28,566 nt of DNA. Source: CALXVA01 sp964587175. Lineage in GTDB: Bacteria; Bacillota; Clostridia; TANB77; CAG-508. Below the pieces are notes generated by a model. The model saw nothing but the letters and a program-made list of their open reading frames with translations. It was not told the origin of the DNA and ran no database searches. This document shows, piece after piece, positions 1-7,887 of the stretch (position 1 is the stretch's first letter; every line of letters begins with the position of its first letter). The stretch spans positions 1 to 28,566 of the forward strand of contig CAZPKK010000014.1 in NCBI GenBank assembly GCA_964587175.1, given 5' to 3'. Position numbers and translations under genes: made by a program.

Positions 1-53
1 CCCGCGACCTCTGCCTTGGCAAGGCAGCGCTCTATCAACTGAGCTATTCCCGC
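1..53 (-). tRNA. tRNA-Gly (GCC), 3' part cut by window edge
   Basis: Read on the minus strand, the sequence starts at 53 with acceptor GCGGGAA. It continues with a D-arm (GCTC/GAGC), then an anticodon stem CTGCC/GGCAG enclosing the 7-nt loop TTGCCAA, so the anticodon is GCC (glycine). The variable region AGGTC and the first T-stem bases GCGGG follow. The rest of the T-arm and the 3' acceptor strand lie outside the window. Confidence 0.93.
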
Positions 54-94
54 ATAAGTAATTTTTTTATGCTAAATTTAACAGAACAATTAAT

Positions 95-123
95 ATAATA
101 GCAAAAACACATAAAAAAGTCAA
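95..123 (-). promoter_or_regulatory. Sigma-A-type promoter of the tRNA-Gly gene
   Basis: On the minus strand a TTGACT box (118-123) and a TATTAT box (95-100) are separated by exactly 17 bases. They lie about 40 bases before the tRNA 5' end, as expected for a tRNA promoter. Confidence 0.65.
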
Positions 124-216
124 CCAAATTGCAAAAAAAAATTGCTTCCATAAGTTTTGCTTTTAACTTTTAGCAGGGATTTCCCTAAGTTTTATTAAGA
201 AAAATGGCCTAAAATA

Positions 217-245
217 TTGAAAATATTACAAAAATGTAATATAAT
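217..245 (+). promoter_or_regulatory. Promoter P1 of the large surface protein gene
   Basis: TTGAAA (217-222), a 17-base spacer, then a perfect TATAAT (240-245). It lies about 190 bases before the start codon. Its -10 box is overlapped by the TGTAATAT repeats listed separately, so it looks like the controlled promoter of the gene. Confidence 0.55.
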
Positions 246-264
246 TGTAATATGACTGTAATAT
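223..264 (+). repeat. Operator-like cluster of TGTAATAT repeats with 11-bp period
   Basis: Three direct copies of TGTAATAT start at 235, 246 and 257, exactly 11 bases apart, so all face the same side of the helix. An inverted copy ATATTACA at 223-230 forms a palindrome with the first direct copy across a 4-base AAAA spacer. The cluster covers the spacer, -10 box and initiation region of promoter P1. It is inferred to be the binding site of an unidentified regulator, probably a repressor. The AT-rich background makes chance TA-rich repeats commoner, but exact phasing of four 8-mers is notable. Confidence 0.5.
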
Positions 265-349
265 TCAAGGTGAAAAAATAGGCAAAGGAAATCCGTAAGC
301 AATATTTTACTCTATTTTTAGGAACTGGAAAATAAGGAAAATAGTGATA

Positions 350-378
350 TTGACTTATTTAGCAAAACTAAGTAAAAT
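350..378 (+). promoter_or_regulatory. Promoter P2 of the large surface protein gene
   Basis: TTGACT (350-355), a 17-base spacer and TAAAAT (373-378), about 50 bases before the start codon. It has no visible overlap with the TGTAATAT cluster, so it may provide a basal transcript. Confidence 0.5.
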
Positions 379-433
379 TAAGGTATGTTAAAAGGAGTAA
401 AAGGATAAAAATATAAAAAGGAAGGTAATAAAA

Positions 434-3400
434 ATGAAGTTAAAAAGGTTAGCCAAATTAATTGGCATAACATTATTTGCAATTGCGTTAGCAAGTAATT
501 TTAATATAGTAAATGCAGCAATCGCAGATCCAGGAAAGTATCTTAAGATCACCGATTATAGAAAATCTGGATATGCATATCAAGCATTAGAAAAAAATAT
601 TTGGGAGATTGTAGAAACAAATTTAGAAGGAACCACAATAGATCATTCTGCAACAATATATTGTTTAAAAGGTGGTCCTGGATTTGGATCTAGTGATTAT
701 AATAACGAAGTAAAACAATATACACGTTATTTTGATATGAAGGATTCAAATTTTATAAATACAACAGATCCAGGAACTTTAATTTATAGAAATGCATTAC
801 CAGAAGATGAGGACGATTATTATGCGGTTTTGTGGATTTTAGAGCATGCATATATAGCACCAGCTTCAGCAGCAGACGAGGAAGAAGCGGAAGCATATAA
901 AGAAAAGTTATTTGACGAAGTTTTTGATTATGATCCAGTTTTGACAGATGATGATATTGATGTAGTGCAACAATTAGCTATATGGCATTTTACAAATGAT
1001 GATAGTTATGATGCTGAAGAAACATTTCAACTTTATATAAGTAACCCTGAGGCATTTGCTGGTAGCACTGATTTTATTGCACTAGATGATGATAGGGTTG
1101 ATTATGGTGAGTGGAGACAAGAAGATGCAATAATTTTATATACTTATTTTATAACAGAAGCAGAAAAGGCTGCGAAAGCTGGTTGGAGACCACAAACAGA
1201 AAGTCAGCCATATGAGCTAGCTAATTTAACTCAAACAGTAGTGGAATCAGGAGATAGTTATATAATAGGGCCATTTAGAATAGAGCAAAATGGTGATGTA
1301 GAAGCAAGTCTATCAGGAACATTTACAGATGGAAATGAAGACGTTATTAATGATTATACATTAAGAAGTTCAAATGAAAGTTCATATACAACATATAGTA
1401 GTTTAGAAGAAACAGTAGAAAACAATTTTTACTTAGTAGTACCAAACACCACTAATATAGATACAATAACACTTACAATAAGTGGGAATTATTATAATAC
1501 AACAATAGAATACTGGTCAGTAGAGGGAGCAGATTCAAATGAGCAACCAGTAGTAATAATAGAAAGAGAACAAAAAGATTATAATGACAGCACAACATTT
1601 GAAAAACCAGAAGATGAAAATTTTGATTTAGCATTAAGAAAATTTATAACATCAATTATTCCAGAAGGTGAAAGTTCAGGAACAACACCAGAGAATAGAG
1701 TACCAACAGTAAATGAAGAGCAATTTGATGATTTATATAATAGAAAAATAGATACAGTAGAAAAAACACATTCAAAAACACCATTAACAGTAGAGACTGG
1801 AGATAGTGTAATATATACAATAAGAGTATATAATGAAGGAAATGTAGATGCATATGTTACAGAAATAACAGATTATTTGCCAGATGGATTAACATTAAAA
1901 GAAGATAGCCAAATAAATACAAAGTATGACTGGACAGAAGGACAAGAAGGAGAAGTAACAACAGATTACTTAAAAGAAAGTCCGATTAATGCATTTGATG
2001 GAGATGAATTAGATTATGAAGAAGTGCAAATAGAGTGTGAAGTAACAGCAAGGGTACAAAAAGAAGATACAAGCTTAATAAACATAGCTGAAATAACAGG
2101 AGCAACAGATAAAGAGGGAACTGCAAGAACAGATTTAGATTCAATCGTAGATAATTTGACTAATGATCAAAAAAGTAATTATAATCCTAACACATCAACA
2201 CAGGGAACGGGATATGAAGATGATGATGATTATGAAGAATTAGTACTACTAGGAAAATACTTTGATTTATCATTAAGAAAATTTATATCAAGCATTGATG
2301 GAGAAGATGTAGAAAACAGAGAACCAGATGTGGATTTAGACTCACTTCTTCAAGGAGATGACACAAATGACACAACAGCAACATATAATCATGATAAAGA
2401 ACCTTTAGGTGTAAAAGTTGGAGATGAAATAATATATACAATAAGAGTATATAATGAAGGACAAATAGATGGTTATGTAACAGAAATAACAGATTATTTA
2501 CCAGAAGGTCTAGAATTTGTAGATGATGATTTTAATGAAGAGTATGAATGGACAGTAGATGAAAGCAATAGCAGAATTGTAAAAACAACGATTCTTTCGG
2601 ATGAATTAATAAATGCTTTTAATGGATCAGTACTAGATTATAAAGAAGTACAAATAAAATGCAGAGTAACAAGTGATGTAACATCAGGTGACAAATTGAC
2701 AAATATTGCAGAAATCACAGGATTTACAGATGTAGATGGTTACGAAGTAGAAGATAGAGACTCTCAAGAAAGAAGTCTTACATTACCAGATGACTCAATA
2801 CTTCCAACTTATAAAGATACTGAAATAAATAGTGGATTAGAATATATTCCTGGACAACAAGATGATGATGATTTTGAAAAAGTGGTAGTATTAAAATTTG
2901 ACTTAGCATTAAGAAAATTTATCACAGGAGTAAATGAAGAAACAGTAACAGGAAGAGAACCTGAGTTTAGCATTGTAAATGGTGAATATACATACACACA
3001 TACAAAAGACCCAGTATCAGTAAAAAAAGGAGATATAGTAATATATACAATAAGAGTATATAATGAAGGTGAAATAGCAGGATATGCAAAAGAAATAAAA
3101 GATGATATTCCTGAAGGATTAGAATTTGTACCAGAAAGTGATACAAATAAAAATTATAGATGGGTAATGTATGATGCAGATGGAAAAGTTACAGAAGATG
3201 CAACCAAAGCGGTAGAAATAAGAACAGACTATTTATCTAGAGAACAAGGTGAAGATAATCTAATACCAGCTTTTGATTCAAGCTCAATAAGTGAGCCGGC
3301 TTACAAAGAAGTAAGAGTAGCATTTAGAGTAACAGAACCAAATTCATCAGATAGAGTAATTATTAATATAGCTGAAATCTCAGATGATGCTGATGAAGAT

Positions 3401-6004
3401 GGAGAAGAAATAGATGATGAAGATTCTATACCAGATAATAATGAAGAAGACGAAGATGACATAGATATTGAAAAAATTGTGGTAGAAGAATTTGACTTAG
3501 CATTAAGAAAATTTATAACATCAATTATTCCAGAAGGTGAAAGTTCAGGAACAACACCAGAGAATAGAGTACCAACAGTAAATGAAGAGCAATTTGATGA
3601 TTTATATAATAGAAAAATAGATACAGTAGAAAAAACACATTCAAAAACACCATTAACAGTAGAGACTGGAGATAGTGTAATATATACAATAAGAGTATAT
3701 AATGAAGGAAATGTAGATGCATATGTTACAGAAATAACAGATTATTTGCCAGATGGATTAACATTAAAAGAAGATAGCCAAATAAATACAAAGTATGACT
3801 GGACAGAAGGACAAGAAGGAGAAGTAACAACAGATTACTTAAAAGAAAGTCCGATTAATGCATTTGATGGAGATGAATTAGATTATGAAGAAGTGCAAAT
3901 AGAGTGTGAAGTAACAGCAAGGGTACAAAAAGAAGATACAAGCTTAATAAACATAGCTGAAATAACAGGAGCAACAGATAAAGAGGGAACTGCAAGAACA
4001 GATTTAGATTCAATCGTAGATAATTTAACTAATGATCAAAAAAGTAATTATAATCCTAGCACATCAACACAGGGAAAGGGATATGAAGATGATGATGACT
4101 ATGAAGAATTAGTAATTCCAGCAGCAACAGGTGATTTTGAATTAAAACTAATAAAAATAAATGGACTAGGAAGCACCTTATCAGGAGCAACATTTAAAGT
4201 AGAAGAAATTAATTCAGAAGGAGAGGTAATTGCTACTTATGAAGAACTTACAACAAATGAAAATGGAGAAGTAATATTAGAAAATATTGCAATAGGTGGA
4301 CAAGGAAGCCGTGTTTTTGTTATAACAGAAGAGAAGGCACCAGCTGGATATACATTAATAGAAGATGAAATAATAATACAAGTAAATATCAGTTTAAATA
4401 ATGGTGCATATATAATCTCGGCAATTCAACTAGATGAGATTCCAATAGAAAGATCTTATACTGATGATTTAGCAGAATCTGAAACATCAGAAACTGAGAC
4501 TACTGAATTAGCAAGCACAAAAATATCAAGTAGTAATATAACAAATTCTGAAGAAACAGCAAGCAATAATCTAATATCAAACAGAGCACAATTAATAAGC
4601 AAAGTAAGGGAAACAGAAAATACTATTATTACAACTACAAATTTAACTAAAACCTCATATAACTCATCTGAAGTAATAACGGAAGATGAAGAAGAAATAG
4701 TAGAAGGAAGTAGTTCAAGTAATAGTGCAGTAAAAGATATTACGATAAATGGAAACACAATAGAAATAACAATAGAAAATAGCTATTTTGATTTATCGCT
4801 AAGAAAGTTTATTACAGGAGTAAATGAAGAGACCATAACTGACAGAGTACCAGTATTTAGTATAGATGAAAATGGAGATTATGTATACACGCATACAAAA
4901 GACCCAGTAGAAGTATCTAATGGAGATATTGTAATATACACATTAAGAGTATATAACGAAGGTGAAATAGCAGGATATGCAGAACAAATAAAAGATGATA
5001 TCCCAGAAGGATTAGAATTTATAGTAGATAATGAAATTAATACTGAATATAAATGGGTAATGTATGATGCAGATGGAAATATTACAGAAGATGTAAGCCA
5101 AGCAGTAGAGGTAAGAACAGATTACTTGTCAAAGGCACAAGGAGAAGAGGCTGGAAGAGATAATTTGTTAGAAGGATTTAACCCAGAAACAATGACTCAA
5201 CCAGATTATAAAGAAGTACAAATAGCATTTAGAGTAATAGAACCAAATACATCAGATAGAATATTGATTAATACAGCAGAGATATCTGAAGATGCGGATG
5301 AAGAAGGAGACCCAGTAGAAGATATAGATTCTACTCCAGATAATGATGAAGAAGGAGAAGATGACATAGATGAAGAGCAAGTAAAGGTAACATACTTTGA
5401 TCTAGCATTAAGAAAAATAATTGCAGAAGTAACAACAATCTACAATGGAAAAACAACAGTACAAGAAACAGGACACGCATTTGAAGATAATCCAGAAGCA
5501 GTAGTAAAAATAGAGTTAGTAAGTGACCAAATAAGCAATGCAATAATTAAGTTCACATATAAGATACAAATAACAAATGAAGGAAGTATAGCAGGATATG
5601 CTTATGAAATAAAAGATTATGTTCCAGAAGGATTAGAATTTGTAGCAGAAGATAACAATGAACACTGGACATTATCAGAAGACGGAAAAACAGTAACATC
5701 AGACGAATTAGCAGACACATTGTTAGAACCAGGTGAAAGTGCAGTAATAGAAATAACATTTAGATGGATAAATGGTCAAAACAATTTCGGGTTAAAAACA
5801 AACTGGGCAGAAATCTCAGAAGATAGTGATGATGACATAGACTCAACACCTGACAACTTTGTAGAAGGAGAAGATGATATAGATTATGCAGAAGTAGTAT
5901 TATCTATAAAAACAGGTATAGGTGAACATTATGGATTAGTAATTGCAGGAACACTTTCAATACTTGCAGTAGGAATTGTATTAATTAAGAGATTTGTAAT
6001 TTAA
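434..6004 (+). CDS. Large cell-surface adhesin: thioester domain, six DUF11-like repeats, SpaA-like domain, C-terminal anchor
   Basis: This 1856-residue exported protein starts with a signal peptide (about 1-29, basic then hydrophobic, ending VNAA). Residues about 30-390 resemble a thioester domain (TED, PF08341 family): Cys77 in YCLKGG and Gln180 in QQLAIW match the Cys and (T)QxAIW motifs that form an internal Cys-Gln thioester able to bond covalently to host ligands. Six repeats of about 170-215 residues start near 397, 610, 822, 1020, 1452 and 1655, each opening with FDLxLRKxI; most continue with YTIRVYNEG, LPEGLEF and NxAEI-like strands (DUF11-like Ig fold). Acidic D/E linkers separate them. 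A SpaA/Cna-B-like domain (about 1234-1340, with ITEEKAPAGY) and a Ser/Thr-rich linker sit between repeats 4 and 5. The tail has SIKTG, a hydrophobic span and a short basic end, resembling a non-LPXTG sortase signal. The start ATG follows AAAAGGAAGG. Repeats 1 and 4 are nearly identical DNA. Role inferred: surface attachment; ligand unknown. Confidence 0.85.
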   Translation: MKLKRLAKLIGITLFAIALASNFNIVNAAIADPGKYLKITDYRKSGYAYQALEKNIWEIVETNLEGTTIDHSATIYCLKGGPGFGSSDYNNEVKQYTRYFDMKDSNFINTTDPGTLIYRNALPEDEDDYYAVLWILEHAYIAPASAADEEEAEAYKEKLFDEVFDYDPVLTDDDIDVVQQLAIWHFTNDDSYDAEETFQLYISNPEAFAGSTDFIALDDDRVDYGEWRQEDAIILYTYFITEAEKAAKAGWRPQTESQPYELANLTQTVVESGDSYIIGPFRIEQNGDVEASLSGTFTDGNEDVINDYTLRSSNESSYTTYSSLEETVENNFYLVVPNTTNIDTITLTISGNYYNTTIEYWSVEGADSNEQPVVIIEREQKDYNDSTTFEKPEDENFDLALRKFITSIIPEGESSGTTPENRVPTVNEEQFDDLYNRKIDTVEKTHSKTPLTVETGDSVIYTIRVYNEGNVDAYVTEITDYLPDGLTLKEDSQINTKYDWTEGQEGEVTTDYLKESPINAFDGDELDYEEVQIECEVTARVQKEDTSLINIAEITGATDKEGTARTDLDSIVDNLTNDQKSNYNPNTSTQGTGYEDDDDYEELVLLGKYFDLSLRKFISSIDGEDVENREPDVDLDSLLQGDDTNDTTATYNHDKEPLGVKVGDEIIYTIRVYNEGQIDGYVTEITDYLPEGLEFVDDDFNEEYEWTVDESNSRIVKTTILSDELINAFNGSVLDYKEVQIKCRVTSDVTSGDKLTNIAEITGFTDVDGYEVEDRDSQERSLTLPDDSILPTYKDTEINSGLEYIPGQQDDDDFEKVVVLKFDLALRKFITGVNEETVTGREPEFSIVNGEYTYTHTKDPVSVKKGDIVIYTIRVYNEGEIAGYAKEIKDDIPEGLEFVPESDTNKNYRWVMYDADGKVTEDATKAVEIRTDYLSREQGEDNLIPAFDSSSISEPAYKEVRVAFRVTEPNSSDRVIINIAEISDDADEDGEEIDDEDSIPDNNEEDEDDIDIEKIVVEEFDLALRKFITSIIPEGESSGTTPENRVPTVNEEQFDDLYNRKIDTVEKTHSKTPLTVETGDSVIYTIRVYNEGNVDAYVTEITDYLPDGLTLKEDSQINTKYDWTEGQEGEVTTDYLKESPINAFDGDELDYEEVQIECEVTARVQKEDTSLINIAEITGATDKEGTARTDLDSIVDNLTNDQKSNYNPSTSTQGKGYEDDDDYEELVIPAATGDFELKLIKINGLGSTLSGATFKVEEINSEGEVIATYEELTTNENGEVILENIAIGGQGSRVFVITEEKAPAGYTLIEDEIIIQVNISLNNGAYIISAIQLDEIPIERSYTDDLAESETSETETTELASTKISSSNITNSEETASNNLISNRAQLISKVRETENTIITTTNLTKTSYNSSEVITEDEEEIVEGSSSSNSAVKDITINGNTIEITIENSYFDLSLRKFITGVNEETITDRVPVFSIDENGDYVYTHTKDPVEVSNGDIVIYTLRVYNEGEIAGYAEQIKDDIPEGLEFIVDNEINTEYKWVMYDADGNITEDVSQAVEVRTDYLSKAQGEEAGRDNLLEGFNPETMTQPDYKEVQIAFRVIEPNTSDRILINTAEISEDADEEGDPVEDIDSTPDNDEEGEDDIDEEQVKVTYFDLALRKIIAEVTTIYNGKTTVQETGHAFEDNPEAVVKIELVSDQISNAIIKFTYKIQITNEGSIAGYAYEIKDYVPEGLEFVAEDNNEHWTLSEDGKTVTSDELADTLLEPGESAVIEITFRWINGQNNFGLKTNWAEISEDSDDDIDSTPDNFVEGEDDIDYAEVVLSIKTGIGEHYGLVIAGTLSILAVGIVLIKRFVI
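1628..2157 (+). repeat. Copy 1 of a 530-bp identical internal repeat
   Basis: This segment, encoding most of surface-protein repeat 1, is base-for-base the same as 3497-4026 (offset 1869 bp, 623 codons). Similarity continues to about 2253 with four further differences, two of them silent. The other repeats in the gene are much more diverged. Confidence 0.9.
3497..4026 (+). repeat. Copy 2 of the 530-bp identical internal repeat
   Basis: This is the partner of the repeat at 1628-2157 and encodes repeat 4. The first base before the block differs silently (GAC against GAT), and similarity fades after about 4122. Identity extending through silent sites suggests recent duplication or gene conversion, or an assembly collapse/expansion. 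Confidence 0.9.
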
Positions 6005-6008
6005 TAAA

Positions 6009-6049
6009 AACAAGCAATTAGGGTTATTTCCTAATTGCTTGTTTTTTTT
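6009..6049 (+). terminator. Rho-independent terminator after the surface protein gene
   Basis: A 14-bp perfect stem (6009-6022 with 6030-6043) closes a 7-base loop and is followed by T8 at 6042-6049. It lies directly after the stop codon. Confidence 0.9.
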
Positions 6050-6069
6050 CTCGTTTTTAAAAATAAATG

Positions 6070-6098
6070 TTTACAACCCCAGAACCGTATGATATAAT
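6070..6098 (+). promoter_or_regulatory. Sigma-A promoter of the Ig-like/CmpB-like/GGDEF operon
   Basis: TTTACA (6070-6075), a 17-base spacer and a perfect TATAAT (6093-6098). The SD GGAGGAG (6114-6120) and the ATG at 6126 follow closely, so the transcript has a very short leader. Confidence 0.75.
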
Positions 6099-6125
6099 TT
6101 CAAATGTAATGGTGGAGGAGAACTA

Positions 6126-7079
6126 ATGAATCAAATTTTAGCGGTAGAGAACAATAAAAAAAATAAAAAGAGCAAAAAAAACAGAATAAACTCTGGACCA
6201 GTGGAAGTAAAAAATATAGTAAGATTTTTTGCAATAGTAATTATATTATTTGCATTACTTGTAATAAGTCATAGTTCTTATGCTATATTTGCAGATATAA
6301 GAGGCAGTAGTACAGAGAACCTACCAGAGGTTTATATAACCAGAGTGAATGATACACTAATAGTAGATGTACAAAGTGTATATGTTATTAATACTTTTAG
6401 CTATAACTGGAAAAATTCTGAGCAAAGAACAATTTCGGAAGGTGCTACTAGTTTCCAAGAAGATATTACACTACCAAGTAGTGATAATGTTCTAACCATT
6501 ACTTTAGAAGACGAAACAGGAAGAGCAATTACATACTCGAAAGAAGTAATTTTAGATGGACTAGATATAGTAAAACCTAGTATAAGCATAACAAAACAAG
6601 CAACAAGCATAAGAATAGTAGTAGAAGACGAAACAGCAATTGATTATATGACATATAGAATAGATGATGGAGCAGAGATCAGAATAGATAAGAATAATCA
6701 AGATGATACTACTATTGAATATGCACTTACAGAAATTGACAGAGGAGAACATACTATATATGTTACTGCAGTAGACCAAGCTGGAAATACGAATACAGAG
6801 GAGCAAACTGTAATAGTTTCTTCAGAGGCTCCAGAAATTACAGAATTGGCAATAGACCAAGAAAATGGAATACTATATATAGGAGTTTCAGATGTAGATG
6901 GTATACAATCAATAGAAGTAAACTTAAATGGTGCTATATATAATATGGATGACATAAATCAAACAGAAGCAAGATTCTCTTTACAACTAGTGGAAGGAAC
7001 AAATACATTAAGCATAAAAATTACAAACGTAAACGGCTTAACAGCAGAAGGGGTAACAGAGTTTGAATATGCAGGTTAA
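6126..7079 (+). CDS. Membrane-anchored protein with Ig-like domains, function unknown
   Basis: 317 residues. A highly basic cytoplasmic N-terminus (about 1-30, lysine-rich) precedes one transmembrane helix (about 34-52, FFAIVIILFALLVIS), which is most likely a signal anchor. The exported part looks like three consecutive beta-sandwich Ig-like modules (about 65-155, 156-235 and 236-317). The middle one carries VTAVDQAGNTNTEEQ, typical of bacterial Ig-like repeats. No catalytic motif was recognised. SD GGAGGAG lies 5 bases before the ATG. It is the first gene of a tight three-gene operon, its end overlapping the next gene's start. Its role may be as an envelope scaffold or sensor partner of the downstream membrane protein; that is inference only. 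Confidence 0.75.
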   Translation: MNQILAVENNKKNKKSKKNRINSGPVEVKNIVRFFAIVIILFALLVISHSSYAIFADIRGSSTENLPEVYITRVNDTLIVDVQSVYVINTFSYNWKNSEQRTISEGATSFQEDITLPSSDNVLTITLEDETGRAITYSKEVILDGLDIVKPSISITKQATSIRIVVEDETAIDYMTYRIDDGAEIRIDKNNQDDTTIEYALTEIDRGEHTIYVTAVDQAGNTNTEEQTVIVSSEAPEITELAIDQENGILYIGVSDVDGIQSIEVNLNGAIYNMDDINQTEARFSLQLVEGTNTLSIKITNVNGLTAEGVTEFEYAG

Positions 7080-7854
7080 ATTTATATTTTACTTTATTTT
7101 ATACTCATTTTTAGGTTGGTGCCTAGAATCAATTTATAAATCAATTGTGCAAAGAAAACCAATAAACAGTGGATTCCTTTATGGACCATTTTGCCCAATG
7201 TATGGAATTGGTGCAGTGATGATGATTGCTTTAGGAAGCTTATCTAATAATGTAATAATAATATTTATTGCTTCATTTTTCCTATTTTCAATATGGGAAT
7301 ATGTAGTTGGTTTTGTATTAGAAAAACTTTCCAATACAAAATATTGGGATTATTCAGATATTAAATTTAATATACATGGTAGAGTTTGCCTAAAAAATTC
7401 TATTTATTGGGGATTTTTAGGAGTGCTTTTAATATTTATAATTCAACCAATAATAGAGAGTCTAACAAACCTAATACCAAATAATATATTAATGTATATA
7501 GATATTGTTTTGATTTTGGCAATATTTGTAGATGTGATTGTAACTATATTTAGAATAATAATTATAGACAAGAGAATCAATGAAGTATTTGAAATAGGTG
7601 ATACAATTAAAGAAAAATTATCAGAAATAAAAGATGCCAACCATAAAGAAAGCAGACAAAAAATTATTGATGAATTAAAAGAAAGGCAAGAAATATTAAA
7701 ATTTAAAATATATAAAAGAATTGTTAGACTTAAGAAATCTTTTCCAAAGATGCATTCAGAAAACATATCTAAATTTATGAAGCAAAAAATCTCGATAGAT
7801 GACTTAAAGGAAAAGGTAAAAGAATACAAAAAAAATAAACAATTAAAACAATGA
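7063..7854 (+). CDS. Multi-pass membrane protein, CmpB-like putative ABC-transporter type IV family (PF06541-like)
   Basis: About 263 residues. The N-terminal two thirds hold several hydrophobic helices, and the opening YSFLGWCLESIY plus SGFLYGPFCPMYGIGA match the PF06541 (CmpB-like) family by memory. Despite the family name, no ATPase or binding protein is nearby, so a transport role is unproven. The C-terminal third (about 175-263) is cytoplasmic, lysine-rich and probably coiled-coil. The start is uncertain: TTG at 7063 lies 8 bases after AAGGGG, while ATG at 7069 is an in-frame alternative. Both overlap the previous gene's stop, implying translational coupling. The DNA shows no break or frameshift. 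Confidence 0.7.
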   Translation: MNMQVKFIFYFILYSFLGWCLESIYKSIVQRKPINSGFLYGPFCPMYGIGAVMMIALGSLSNNVIIIFIASFFLFSIWEYVVGFVLEKLSNTKYWDYSDIKFNIHGRVCLKNSIYWGFLGVLLIFIIQPIIESLTNLIPNNILMYIDIVLILAIFVDVIVTIFRIIIIDKRINEVFEIGDTIKEKLSEIKDANHKESRQKIIDELKERQEILKFKIYKRIVRLKKSFPKMHSENISKFMKQKISIDDLKEKVKEYKKNKQLKQ

Positions 7855-7887
7855 CTAATAAATCTAAGAATTTAGTTGGAGGTCAAG

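Noticed and set aside
265..349. Possible c-di-GMP (GEMM) riboswitch in the surface-gene leader (GGCAAAGG...GTAAGC)
   Set aside because: A few bases recall the GEMM core, but the paired stems and the GACGCAAAGCC segment are missing.
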